A DNA stretch of 64,000 nt from JACVRX01 sp963831385. GTDB taxonomy: Bacteria; Actinomycetota; Actinomycetes; Jiangellales; Jiangellaceae. Below are positions 23,393 through 31,653 of this stretch, one piece after another (within the stretch, counting starts at the first letter, position 1; the number at the start of each line of letters is the position of its first letter). Below the pieces are notes generated by a model that was not told the DNA's origin, made no database searches, and worked only from the letters and a program-made list of their open reading frames with translations. The stretch lies in contig CAWHPW010000011.1 of the NCBI GenBank assembly GCA_963831385.1, positions 248,001 through 312,000 on the forward strand. Direction: 5' to 3'. Both the position numbers and the translations under genes were made by a program.

Positions 23393-24282
23393 GCGCTCTT
23401 GCGCTTGGCGGCGGCCTTCTTGGCTGCGACCTTCTTCGCCGGTGCCTTCTTGGCCGATGCCTTCTTCGCCGCAGCCTTCTTCGCCGATGGCTTCTCCGAC
23501 GCTTCCCCGCGCTGCTTCTTCGCTTCGGCGACGCTGCGCCGCAACGCCTCCATCAGGTCGACGACCTTGCCCTCGTCCGGCTCGGCTTCCGGCGGACGGG
23601 TGATCTCAGCGCCCTCCACCTTGGCCTCGACGACCTGCAGCAGAGCCTCCCGGTAGTCGTCGACGTACTCCGTGGGCTCGAACTCCTCAGCCATCGCGTC
23701 GATGTAGGACTCGGCCATGCGCATCTCCTGCGGGCGCACGCCGATGTCGTCGTCGAGGAACCCGAAATCGGGCCGGCGGACCTCGTCCGGCCAGAGCATC
23801 GTTTGCATGACGAGCACACCCTCGCGCGGGCGGAGGACGGCTAGACGTTCCCGGTTCCGAAGTGCGACCTTGACGACCGCGACCCGACCGGCCTTCTCCA
23901 GCGCATCCCGGAAGAGCACATAGGGCTTCGCGTCGGCACTGGGTTCGGCGTAGTAGGCCCGGGACAGGGCGGTCGGGTCGATCTCCTCGAAGGGGACGAA
24001 TGCCTGGACCTCGACCACCTTGCTCGACGAGATCGGCAGATCCGCCAGATCCTCGTCGGTGAGCACGACCATCTCTCCGCCGGGCAGCTCGTAGCCCTTC
24101 GCGATATCTGCGTACGCAACCTCGTGGCCGCCGTTGTCGCAGATCCGCTTGTAGCGGATCCGCCCTCCGTCGGCCGCATGGACCTGACGGAAGCTCACAT
24201 CCTTCTCCTCGGTGGCGGCGACGAGCCGGACCGGAATCGACACCAGGCCGAACGAGATCGACCCCTTCCACACCGTCTGCAT
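23389..24282 (-). CDS. ku: Non-homologous end-joining protein Ku
   Basis: This 297-residue DNA-end-binding homodimer recruits LigD in bacterial NHEJ. The core is standard: MQTVWKGSISFGLVSIPVRL at the start, RYKRICDNGGHEVAYADIAKG, YYAEPSADAKPYVLFRDAL, and GVRPQEMRMAESYIDAM. From about residue 255 the tail becomes a lysine/alanine repeat of the type AKKAxAKKA ending KRKSA, like histone H1 tails; such tails extend DNA contacts in actinobacterial Ku. The ATG at 24282 has GGAAGGAG just upstream. No ligD lies in this window. Confidence 0.95.
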   Translation of the reverse strand: MQTVWKGSISFGLVSIPVRLVAATEEKDVSFRQVHAADGGRIRYKRICDNGGHEVAYADIAKGYELPGGEMVVLTDEDLADLPISSSKVVEVQAFVPFEEIDPTALSRAYYAEPSADAKPYVLFRDALEKAGRVAVVKVALRNRERLAVLRPREGVLVMQTMLWPDEVRRPDFGFLDDDIGVRPQEMRMAESYIDAMAEEFEPTEYVDDYREALLQVVEAKVEGAEITRPPEAEPDEGKVVDLMEALRRSVAEAKKQRGEASEKPSAKKAAAKKASAKKAPAKKVAAKKAAAKRKSA

Positions 24283-24376
24283 CACCCGCTCCTTCCGGAC
24301 ACCTGAATCACGATCATCTCTCGGCGCAACCGTCCTTGACCACAGGTCTACCCCGATCGGCGCGCCTCCAGCGCAG

Positions 24377-25207
24377 TCAATCGACGATCTGGAACTGACC
24401 AGCACCCAGGACGTAGAAGGCCACAGCCGCAGCGGAGGCGACGTTGAGCGAGTCGACGCCGGCTCGCATGGGAATCCGAACCCGGACGTCGGCATCGGAG
24501 AGCCAGCGCTCGGACAGACCTTCTCCCTCGGTGCCGACGATCACCGCGAACCGCTCGGGGGTCACGACCTCGTCCAGCGCGATGGCCTCGGCAAGCGGGG
24601 TCAGGGCGAGGATGAGGAAACCTGCCTGGCGCAATTCGTCCAGCCCGTCGTACCACCGAGTCATCCTGGTGTAGGGGACGGAGAACACGGCGCCCATGGA
24701 CACCTTGACCGACCGGCGGTAGAGCGGGTCGGCGCATCGGGGGCTCAACAGCACAGCATCCATTCCCAGCGCCGCCGCGGCCCGGAATACAGCCCCGACG
24801 TTTGCGTGGTCCACCAGATCCTCCAGCACGACCACCCGACTGGCCGTGGCTACGACGTCGGAGATACCAGGCAGCGGCAACCGACGAAGCGACGCGAGCG
24901 CGCCTCGGTGCACGTGGAAGCCGGTGATGGCCTCGATCAGATCCGCCGGTGCCAGGTAGCACGGTGCATCTCCGGCCAGATCGAGAACGTCCGCCAGCGC
25001 GTCCAGCCAGCGTGGTGCCATCAGGAAAGACCGGACCGCAAAACCGGATTCGACGGCCCGGCGAACGACCTTCTCGCCTTCGGCCAGAAACAGGCCGTGC
25101 TCTGCCTCGACCGACTTCCGCAATTCGACGTCGCGCAGCGAGATGTAGTCGGCCAGCCGGGCGTCTGCCGGGTCAGTGATGTGCTCGATCCGGGCCACGG
25201 CGGGCAT
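24377..25207 (-). CDS. TrmH/SpoU family RNA 2'-O-methyltransferase
   Basis: The 276-residue protein has an N-terminal substrate-binding domain (about residues 1-115; EHGLFLAEGEKVVRRAVESG) and a SPOUT methyltransferase domain: VVLEDLVDHANVGAVFRAAA (motif 1 Asn/Arg), IVGTEGEGLS (motif 2) and RVRIPMRAGVDSLNVASAAA (motif 3), which form the deep knot that binds S-adenosylmethionine. The target is probably a 2'-OH of 23S rRNA or tRNA; the exact site cannot be read. ATG at 25207; the TSUP gene lies 18 bases upstream on the same strand. Confidence 0.9.
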   Translation of the reverse strand: MPAVARIEHITDPADARLADYISLRDVELRKSVEAEHGLFLAEGEKVVRRAVESGFAVRSFLMAPRWLDALADVLDLAGDAPCYLAPADLIEAITGFHVHRGALASLRRLPLPGISDVVATASRVVVLEDLVDHANVGAVFRAAAALGMDAVLLSPRCADPLYRRSVKVSMGAVFSVPYTRMTRWYDGLDELRQAGFLILALTPLAEAIALDEVVTPERFAVIVGTEGEGLSERWLSDADVRVRIPMRAGVDSLNVASAAAVAFYVLGAGQFQIVD

Positions 25208-25225
25208 GATGTCATCGGCGCCGGA

Positions 25226-25969
25226 TCAACGCAGTGCCACCACCGCAGCCAACCCGACGACGACAACCATCGCGCGCAAGATCACCGCCGGCAGGCGTCG
25301 GGCCACACCGGCACCGAGTAGACCGCCAAGCGCCGAACCTGCAGCGATCAGCCCGGCTGCCACCCAGTCGACGTCGGCGACAGCCACGAAGATCAGCCCC
25401 GCGACGAGGTTTGCCAGACCGGCAAGGATGTTCTTCGCCGCGTTCACCCTCTGCAGCGTCTCCGTCAATCCGACGCCCAGCACCGCGATCAACAGCACTC
25501 CCTGACCTGCCCCCAAGTAGCCGCCGTATACCCCGACGACCAAGACTCCGAGCCAGACCAGCGGGCCACCGTGGTGCGGCCTGGTCCGCTCCCCCAGCCG
25601 CCGCACCATCCACGGCTGAATCACGACGAGCACGCACCCCAGCAGGATCAATGCGGGCACGATCGCCTCGAACGACTCTTCGGGAAGCACCAGAAGAAGA
25701 ACAGCGCCGATGATCGCGCCGATGATGGTGGCCGTTGCCAGCCGGAGCACTCGTGAGCGTTGACCGGCCAGTTCCCGGCGATATCCCCAGGCACCGGCCA
25801 CGCTGCCGGGAACCAGGCCGACCGTGTTCGACACATTCGCCACCACCGGCGGCAGTCCGATGGCGAGCAACGTCGGGAAGGTGATCAACGTTCCCGAACC
25901 GACGACCGCGTTGATCGCTCCTGCGCCGAGTCCGGCCAGCGCGACCAGAACTGCCTCCAGCGCACTCAT
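25226..25969 (-). CDS. TSUP (TauE/SafE) family membrane transporter
   Basis: The 247-residue protein has about eight hydrophobic segments. The two family repeats are visible: LAGLGAGAINAVVGSGTLIT then FPTLLAIGLPPVVAN in the first half and VVGVYGGYLGAGQGVLLIAV in the second, both with the GxG/GxxGxGxG glycine pattern. Members export sulfite, sulfoacetate or other organosulfonates; the substrate here is unknown. The ATG at 25969 starts close to the membrane helix, as usual. It probably shares a transcript with the downstream TrmH gene. Confidence 0.88.
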   Translation of the reverse strand: MSALEAVLVALAGLGAGAINAVVGSGTLITFPTLLAIGLPPVVANVSNTVGLVPGSVAGAWGYRRELAGQRSRVLRLATATIIGAIIGAVLLLVLPEESFEAIVPALILLGCVLVVIQPWMVRRLGERTRPHHGGPLVWLGVLVVGVYGGYLGAGQGVLLIAVLGVGLTETLQRVNAAKNILAGLANLVAGLIFVAVADVDWVAAGLIAAGSALGGLLGAGVARRLPAVILRAMVVVVGLAAVVALR

Positions 25970-26045
25970 CCCGTGACCCTGCGGCGGGGTCGACGCGACA
26001 CTGGGTCGGGCGAGTCCGGCGCCTGACGGCGTCGCGAACTGGCAG

Positions 26046-27170
26046 TCACTCCCCGCGTGCGTGCAGGTCCGGGGTCGCCGATGCCTGCTGAGCAGCCTCC
26101 AAGGCTTCGCGAACCTCGGCGTGCGCCTCCGACAGCGCCGCCTCGGTCTCCTGCTCGGCTGCCTCCACGGCCGCTACGACCTCAGGGGCGGGTGCCGCTG
26201 GCACCGCCGACGTTTCGGTGATAACGCGTCGATCAGAGTCTCCGGTCACCTGGCCACCCAGCCGACCGACCGCGGAACCCAGGCCTTCCAGCGCGGCGCC
26301 GATTTCGCTGGGCACGATCCACACCTTGTTCGCGTCACCCCGCGCGATCTCCGGCAGCATCTGCAGGTACTGGTAGGACAGTAGTTTCTGGTCCGGGTTG
26401 CCGCGGTGAATGGCGTCGAACACCGCGTGGATCGCCTTGGCCTCGCCGTCCGCTCGCAGGATCTGGGCCTGCTTAGCCGCTTCGGCGTCCAGCACGGTGG
26501 CCTGCTTCTGGCCTTCTGCGGTGAGGATGGCGGCCTGCTTCTGGCCCTCGGCGGTCAGGATCTGAGATTGCCGCACGCCTTCGGCGTTCAGGATCGCCGC
26601 GCGCTTGTCTCGATCCGCGCGCATCTGCTTTTCCATCGAGTCCTGGATCGACGCCGGCGGATCGATCGCCTTGAGCTCGACCCGGTTGACTCGGATCCCC
26701 CATTTGCCCGTCGCCTCGTCGAGCACACCGCGCAGCGCGTTGTTGATCTCCTCACGGCTGGTCAGCGTGCGTTCGAGATCCATCCCACCGATGACGTTTC
26801 GCAGCGTCGTGACCGTCAGTTGCTCGATGCCCTGGATGTAGTTGGCGATCTCGTAGGTTGCCGCCTTGGGATCGGTGACCTGGTAGTAGATGACCGTGTC
26901 GATCGACACGACCAAGTTGTCCTGGGTGATGACCGGCTGCGGCGGGAACGAGACCACCTGTTCGCGCAGGTCGATCAGTGGCAATACCCGATCGACGAAC
27001 GGCACCACCACGGTCAGGCCGGGGTCGAGCGTGCGGTTGTAGCGGCCGAGTCGCTCGACGATACCGGCTCGGGCCTGTGGCACGATCCGCACCGATTTTG
27101 CGAGAGTAACCAGCACAAAAGTGAAAAGCAGCAAGACGACGATCAGCGCGATCGCCGAACTGACATCCAT
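26046..27170 (-). CDS. SPFH/Band 7 (stomatin-like, QmcA-type) membrane protein
   Basis: The 374-residue protein has one N-terminal membrane helix (residues 5-25), then an SPFH domain (about 27-190: RIVPQARAGIVERLGRYNRT; LDPGLTVVVPFVD; GKWGIRVNRVELKAIDPP). A coiled-coil with tandem ILTAEGQKQA-type repeats (about 195-245) and an Ala/Glu-rich C-terminal tail follow. Such proteins make large oligomeric scaffolds in membrane microdomains. The upstream gene encodes NfeD, the classical SPFH partner, on the same strand. Confidence 0.92.
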   Translation of the reverse strand: MDVSSAIALIVVLLLFTFVLVTLAKSVRIVPQARAGIVERLGRYNRTLDPGLTVVVPFVDRVLPLIDLREQVVSFPPQPVITQDNLVVSIDTVIYYQVTDPKAATYEIANYIQGIEQLTVTTLRNVIGGMDLERTLTSREEINNALRGVLDEATGKWGIRVNRVELKAIDPPASIQDSMEKQMRADRDKRAAILNAEGVRQSQILTAEGQKQAAILTAEGQKQATVLDAEAAKQAQILRADGEAKAIHAVFDAIHRGNPDQKLLSYQYLQMLPEIARGDANKVWIVPSEIGAALEGLGSAVGRLGGQVTGDSDRRVITETSAVPAAPAPEVVAAVEAAEQETEAALSEAHAEVREALEAAQQASATPDLHARGE

Positions 27171-27239
27171 CGATCCGCAACCTTCCCCGACAGGTCGTAG
27201 CGCCCCAGACGAAGCCCTCGGTGAGTGGCACGCCGGAGC

Positions 27240-27701
27240 CTACGGACCCTCCGCCTCATATACGAGAGCCGTCGCTCCCTGGATTTCGACGACGTCCACC
27301 ATCGCTCCGGTTTCGATCACCGAGTGGTCATAACTCTTCGCCGACCAGATCTCGCCCGCCAGCTTGATCCGCCCGCCGTGGGCATCGACCCGTTCGACCA
27401 CGGTCGCCCGGCGCCCGACCAGCGCAGCCACTCCGGTCCGGGCGTTGACCGGCTGCCGCAAGTGTCGCTTCGCCACAGGTCGGACCACGCCCAGCAGGGC
27501 CGCGCTCGCGGCAATCGCGACCAACGCCTGGATCAGGAACGGGGCACCGGCCGCCGCGGCCAGGCCGCCGGCCAGTGCGCCCCCGGCGAGCATGAGGAAC
27601 ACCAGATCCAGCGTCGTAGTCTCGATGATGCCCAGGATCAGCGCAAATCCCAGCCAGAGAACCCAAGCGTTGTCGCCGAGCCACTCCGCTGCGTCGCCCA
27701 C
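27240..27701 (-). CDS. NfeD-like membrane protein
   Basis: The 153-residue protein has three hydrophobic helices in the first 80 residues (WVLWLGFALILGIIETTTLD; LAGGALAGGLAAAAGAP; ALVAIAASAALLGVV) and a C-terminal OB-fold domain (TGVAALVGRRATVVERVDAH, then GEIWSAKSYD), the short NfeD form without a protease domain. GTG at 27701 is the start. The gene is transcribed just before the SPFH gene, the usual arrangement for this functional pair. Confidence 0.88.
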   Translation of the reverse strand: MGDAAEWLGDNAWVLWLGFALILGIIETTTLDLVFLMLAGGALAGGLAAAAGAPFLIQALVAIAASAALLGVVRPVAKRHLRQPVNARTGVAALVGRRATVVERVDAHGGRIKLAGEIWSAKSYDHSVIETGAMVDVVEIQGATALVYEAEGP

Positions 27702-27754
27702 ACGGCAAGCCTAGGCGATCATCGCGGGCCAAACCGCGCTCACCCGGGGCGATT

Positions 27755-28537
27755 TCAGCGGGCTCTGGCGGCCCATCGGCCGTCGTTGTGACTCACCGTC
27801 AACGCCAATCCGAAACACGTGCTCAATGCATCGTCGGTAATCGTTTCCTCGACGGGTCCCGAGGCGACCACCTGGCCAGCACGAAGCAGCAGGGCATGAG
27901 TGAAGCCCGTCGGGATCTCCTCCACGTGGTGGGTGACCAATACCGTGGCCGGCGACATGGGATCGGCAGCGAGGTCGCCCAGGGTTGCCACCAGCGCTTC
28001 CCTGCCGCCAAGGTCGAGCCCGGCGGCCGGCTCGTCGAGCAGGAGCAACTCCGGGTCGGTCATCAGGGCCCGGGCGATCTGGACGCGTTTGCGCTCACCC
28101 TCGGACAAGGTGCCGAAGGTTCGGTCACCCAACTGCCCGACGCCAAGCCGGTCGAGCAGCCCGGCGGCACGATTGACGTCGTAGCCTTCGTAGAGCTCAC
28201 GCCACCGGCCGACGACCGCGTAGGAGGCGGTCACGACCACGTCCCGCACAGCCTCGGCACGTGGGATGCGGTCGGCGAGGGCAGCACTGGTCAGCCCGAT
28301 CCGGGGCCTGAGCTCGAAAACGTCGACTGTCCCAAGGATCTCGCCGAGTACTGCGGCATAACCGCTGGTCGGGTGAATCTGGGCGGAGGCCACCTGGAGC
28401 AGCGTTGTCTTCCCGGCCCCGTTGGGTCCGAGCACAACCCACCGGTCGCCTTCCGCGATTGCCCACGTCACGTCGTTCAGCAGGTACTGCCCGGACCGCA
28501 CCACCGAGACATCAGCCAGCTCGAGGACGTCGGACAT
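27755..28537 (-). CDS. ABC transporter ATP-binding protein
   Basis: The 260-residue nucleotide-binding protein has Walker A GPNGAGKTT at about residue 40, signature LSEGERKR (Glu in place of the second Gly) near 148, Walker B and catalytic Glu in LLLLDEPAAGLD, and switch His in VLVTHHVEEIP. No permease gene is adjacent, so it is either an orphan subunit or a ModF/YfbT-like ATPase. The ATG at 28537 (MSDVLEL) gives a standard N-terminus. It lies 53 bases upstream of nfeD on the same strand. Confidence 0.88.
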   Translation of the reverse strand: MSDVLELADVSVVRSGQYLLNDVTWAIAEGDRWVVLGPNGAGKTTLLQVASAQIHPTSGYAAVLGEILGTVDVFELRPRIGLTSAALADRIPRAEAVRDVVVTASYAVVGRWRELYEGYDVNRAAGLLDRLGVGQLGDRTFGTLSEGERKRVQIARALMTDPELLLLDEPAAGLDLGGREALVATLGDLAADPMSPATVLVTHHVEEIPTGFTHALLLRAGQVVASGPVEETITDDALSTCFGLALTVSHNDGRWAARAR

Positions 28538-28570
28538 GAACCGCTCTCCGTGCGCGTCGATTCCGTGGTG

Positions 28571-28676
28571 GCACTCGGACCCTCGCTCGTTCTTGCTCGG
28601 GCTCCTCGTTGCTCTGTTCCAATGGTCGCACTCGGACCCTCGCTCGTTCCTCGCTCGGGCTCCTCGTTGCTCCGTT
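28571..28676. repeat. Two tandem copies of a Ser/Arg-codon-like intergenic repeat
   Basis: GCACTCGGACCCTCGCTCGT begins at 28571 and again at 28628 (57 bases apart); each is followed by a CTCGCTCGG/GCTCCTCGTTGCTC block, with copy 1 lacking one base. The copies end near 28618 and 28676. The unit (on the other strand GAGCAACGAGGAGCCCGAGC) resembles short dispersed repeats I have seen between actinobacterial genes. It lies in the gap between the divergent ABC ATPase and the 28724 gene. Confidence 0.75.
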
Positions 28677-28723
28677 GGGTCGCCGACGACCCTACGGCAG
28701 GGGTCACCCGTAGGCTCACCGAC

Positions 28724-29476
28724 ATGCTCGGACTGCCCCGCTCGGCGCGGCTTGCGGCCTGGGCAGGGAGCTGGCTGACCGGACAGGTCACCCTCGACGA
28801 CGTGGTCGCGCGAGTGCAAGGCGACGACGAACCACACACGGTGACCGATGGGCCGCTGGGCCACGACGTCGGCTCACTCGGCACTGCCCTCGGTTCATTA
28901 CGGGTGCACGGAGCTCGAGCCATGCGAGTCGCGCTGCCGAGGCCAGGAGACCCGCAGGGACTCGCCGGTCCGCGGCAACTGACTGTCGACGCAGTTGAGG
29001 CCGGTGAGGCCGTGCTGTGCGTGGGGGCGGAGGTCGCGCTGATTCCCACCATCCGGACGTTCGGACCGCCCGGCGACGAGGGGCACCTGGTGAGCTGGGC
29101 CTGGCGACCTGCGCATCCGCCACCACCTGTTCCGCCACTTCCGGAACTGGAGCGGGCGCTGACCGAAGAGCTCATCGCCACCGGCTCGACCCTGGCCCGT
29201 CTCGATATCGCCGCCTGGCGACCCGAAGTGGCCCGACTACTCGACGACATCCGATCCGGCCGCGCTGCCGATCCGCTCCCGCGACCCTTCCCGCCGGCCG
29301 CGCAGGCGCTTGCTGCGCGGTCCGCGCGGGTGTTGGCCGTCGTAGACATCGCCTTACGGGACGAGGGTCAGGCGCTGACCGCCGCGTCGGCCCACGCGCG
29401 CCAGCAGGCACTCATCCCCCTCGAGCGCGCCGCCCGCCATGCGCTCGCTGCCGCCTGCAACGCACTCGCCGACTAA
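28724..29476 (+). CDS. Conserved-looking hypothetical protein upstream of serB
   Basis: This 250-residue protein has no family that I recognise. It starts MLGLPRSARLAAWAGSWLTG and has an alpha/beta N-terminal half (AVEAGEAVLCVGAEVALIPT; HLVSWAWRPAHPPPPVPPLP) and a helical C-terminal half (ELERALTEELIATGSTLARL; RHALAAACNALAD). No signal or membrane segment. It ends 3 bases before serB, so the two are surely co-transcribed. Confidence 0.7.
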   Translation: MLGLPRSARLAAWAGSWLTGQVTLDDVVARVQGDDEPHTVTDGPLGHDVGSLGTALGSLRVHGARAMRVALPRPGDPQGLAGPRQLTVDAVEAGEAVLCVGAEVALIPTIRTFGPPGDEGHLVSWAWRPAHPPPPVPPLPELERALTEELIATGSTLARLDIAAWRPEVARLLDDIRSGRAADPLPRPFPPAAQALAARSARVLAVVDIALRDEGQALTAASAHARQQALIPLERAARHALAAACNALAD

Positions 29477-29479
29477 CCT

Positions 29480-30721
29480 GTGCCCGACATGTCCGTCACC
29501 CGTCTGCCTGGCTCCACCACGCTGCTGGTGACCGTGACTGGGCGAGATCGGCCCGGCGTGACCTCTCAGTTGTTCGCCGTTCTCGGTCGGCACCCCGTCG
29601 ACGTCCTCGACATCGAGCAGGTCGTCGTCCGTGGATGGCTCATCCTCGGAGTTTTGCTGACCGCCGTGCCAGACGACGTGCAACTACGCGCCGATCTGCG
29701 GCAGGTAGCCGGCTCGTTGGGACTGGACATCGAAATCACACCCGGTGGGACCGAACGGCGACCGGCCGGCGATCGAGCCCATGTCACCGTGCTCGGCTAC
29801 CCGCTGCGACCAGCGCCGGTCGCCGCGATCGCGCAGCGGATCGCACAGTTGGGCGCCAACATCGACCGGATCGTGCGGCTGGCGGCGTATCCGGTCACGT
29901 CAGTCGAGCTTGAGGTCTCGGGAACCGACCCGGCAACTCTGCAGCGCGAGTTGGCGGCCGAGGCTGTAGCGCAGGGCATCGATCTCGCCGTGCAGCCGGC
30001 CGGCCTGAGCCGGCGGGCCAAGCGGCTCATCGTGATGGATGTCGACTCCACGCTGGTACAAGGCGAAGTGATCGAGATGCTCGCGGAGCGGGCGGGTGTG
30101 CTGAGGGAGGTCGCCGACGTCACTTCGGCGGCCATGCGCGGAGAGCTCGATTTCGCCGACGCTCTGCGCCACCGGGTGCGGCTCCTCGCGGGGTTACCTG
30201 TCACGGCCCTCGCCGATATCTGCGAGCAGGTCGAATTGGCACCCGGGGCTCGGACCCTGGTGCGCACACTCAAGCGGCTGGACTACCGGTTGGCTATCGT
30301 CAGCGGGGGCTTCACCCAGGTAACCGACCATCTCGTCGGGCAGTTGGGAATCGACTACGCCGCCGCCAACACCGTCCAGGTCGCCGAGGGCCGCCTGACC
30401 GGCGACCTGGTCGAACCGATCCTCGATCGGGCCGGCAAGGCGGCTGCGATGGCTCGCTTCGCCGAGCAGGCCAACGTGCCGCTTTCCCAGACAGTCGCGA
30501 TCGGTGACGGGGCGAATGACCTTGACATGATCGCGCGCGCCGGCCTGGGGATTGCCTTCAACGCGAAACCGCTCGTCCGCCACGCGGCCGATGCCGCCGT
30601 CAATGTGCCGTACCTCGACACGGTGCTCTACCTGCTGGGCATCAGCCGCGAGGACATCGAGGCGGCCGACGCCGCTGACGGCGTGCCGACCCCTGCGCCG
30701 CACGTGCCGCCGTCGGCCTGA
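29480..30721 (+). CDS. serB: Phosphoserine phosphatase SerB with N-terminal ACT domains
   Basis: The 413-residue HAD-family enzyme catalyses the last step of L-serine synthesis. Residues about 10-175 form two ACT domains (LLVTVTGRDRPGVTSQLFAV; HVTVLGYPLRPAPVAAIAQR) that can bind serine. The catalytic domain has motif I VMDVDSTLVQGE, motif II VSGGFT, Lys in DRAGKAAAM, and motif III AIGDGANDLDMI. The start is GTG 29480 or ATG 29489 (three residues apart); neither has a clear ribosome-binding site, and overlap with the upstream gene may drive initiation. The C-terminus has a short Ala/Pro tail. Confidence 0.95.
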   Translation: MPDMSVTRLPGSTTLLVTVTGRDRPGVTSQLFAVLGRHPVDVLDIEQVVVRGWLILGVLLTAVPDDVQLRADLRQVAGSLGLDIEITPGGTERRPAGDRAHVTVLGYPLRPAPVAAIAQRIAQLGANIDRIVRLAAYPVTSVELEVSGTDPATLQRELAAEAVAQGIDLAVQPAGLSRRAKRLIVMDVDSTLVQGEVIEMLAERAGVLREVADVTSAAMRGELDFADALRHRVRLLAGLPVTALADICEQVELAPGARTLVRTLKRLDYRLAIVSGGFTQVTDHLVGQLGIDYAAANTVQVAEGRLTGDLVEPILDRAGKAAAMARFAEQANVPLSQTVAIGDGANDLDMIARAGLGIAFNAKPLVRHAADAAVNVPYLDTVLYLLGISREDIEAADAADGVPTPAPHVPPSA

Positions 30722-30762
30722 GTGGTCACTGCGACCAGCCCGAACGCTTTCTCCCACCGGTT

Positions 30763-30853
30763 GTGAAGATCGTTGTGTAGCCGTGGCGCCGTCTCCACGC
30801 GGATCATTTCTGCACGGCGATCTTCACGAGCCTGCGCACGGCGATCTTCACGA
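30763..30853. repeat. Inverted and direct repeats between convergent serB and sixA-like genes
   Basis: GCACGGCGATCTTCACGA occurs at 30812-30829 and 30836-30853. The reverse complement of its core, GTGAAGATCG, occurs at 30763-30772. The second copy runs into the last codons of the phosphatase gene. The inverted pairing with a 39-base loop could form a hairpin in transcripts from either side, so it may act as a bidirectional terminator or be a small REP-like element. Confidence 0.65.
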
Positions 30854-31339
30854 ACCACGCGGCACGGCAAAGGCGATCAGCCGGCCAGTTCCGGGCTCAA
30901 CCGAGTCCCAGCCGCCCTCGAACCCCAGCACGCATACAGCACTGGTCGGGAACTCACCCAGCGGGCTTCCGCTTTCCTCCAGCAGTGTCGCCAGCGACTC
31001 GATGCCGGGATTGTGCCCAACCAGCATCGCCGTGTCGGCCTCGGCCGGCAGAGTGCGAACCAGCTCAAGCAATTCGGCAGGACGTGCGTTGTAGGCCTGA
31101 TCGGTCACGACACGACGCGGGGACGGATCGAGCTCCGCAGCGATCAGCTCTGCGGTCTGAACCGCCCGTAGGGCGCTCGATACGACCACGACCTGCGGGG
31201 TGACACCGTTCTCGGCCACCCAACGCCCGACCGCCGGTGCGTCTCGGCGTCCTCGCTTCGCCAACGGGCGCTCATCGTCTGCGACATCGTCCGGCCACGC
31301 CGACTTCGCATGCCGCACCAACACCAGCGTCTTCGGCAC
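30848..31339 (-). CDS. SixA-like phosphohistidine phosphatase (histidine phosphatase superfamily)
   Basis: This 163-residue protein starts MPKTLVLVRHAKSAWPDDVA, carrying the RHG-type catalytic motif (RHA) at residues 9-11; a second Arg in SSALRAVQTAELI and His in MLVGHNPGIESLA complete the active site. Length and order match SixA, which removes phosphate from histidine of phosphotransfer proteins; other small-molecule phosphatases of this superfamily look similar. GTG start at 31339. Confidence 0.85.
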   Translation of the reverse strand: MPKTLVLVRHAKSAWPDDVADDERPLAKRGRRDAPAVGRWVAENGVTPQVVVVSSALRAVQTAELIAAELDPSPRRVVTDQAYNARPAELLELVRTLPAEADTAMLVGHNPGIESLATLLEESGSPLGEFPTSAVCVLGFEGGWDSVEPGTGRLIAFAVPRGS

Positions 31340-31486
31340 GCCGCGCAGTCTAGAGCGCGATCACCAGGGCAGCGACGAAGTGAGTGGTCAATGAGGGCTG
31401 ACCACACCGGCGATCTCGAGGAAGGTCGCGGAGGGCGACCGCAGCAGGAGGGGGTCGGGATTGGTCACGAGGGCGACCACGCGAGG

Positions 31487-31601
31487 AGGGGGTCGGGGAA
31501 ATGGTTTGCCGAGGCTAACGAACGTAGCCCGGGGACGACGCCGGTCGAGACGTCAACGCGAACATCGCGAACTGGCCTCGGCAAACCATTTCCCCGACCC
31601 C
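31487..31601. repeat. Perfect 28-bp inverted repeat enclosing 59 bases
   Basis: The arms 31487-31514 and 31574-31601 are exact reverse complements (GGGGGTCGGGGAAATGGTTT and on, against its mirror). The enclosed 59 bases show no gene. The whole gap 31340-31653 (314 bases) has no coding frame I believe. An additional direct repeat of GGAGGGGGTCGGG starts at 31446 and 31484. The structure resembles a miniature inverted-repeat element (115 bp) or a very stable intergenic hairpin. No obvious target-site duplication is seen at the ends. Confidence 0.85.
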
Positions 31602-31653
31602 CGACAAAGCCCGACCCAGACAACAGCCCGACCGACCACGCTCGTGGAGGCGC

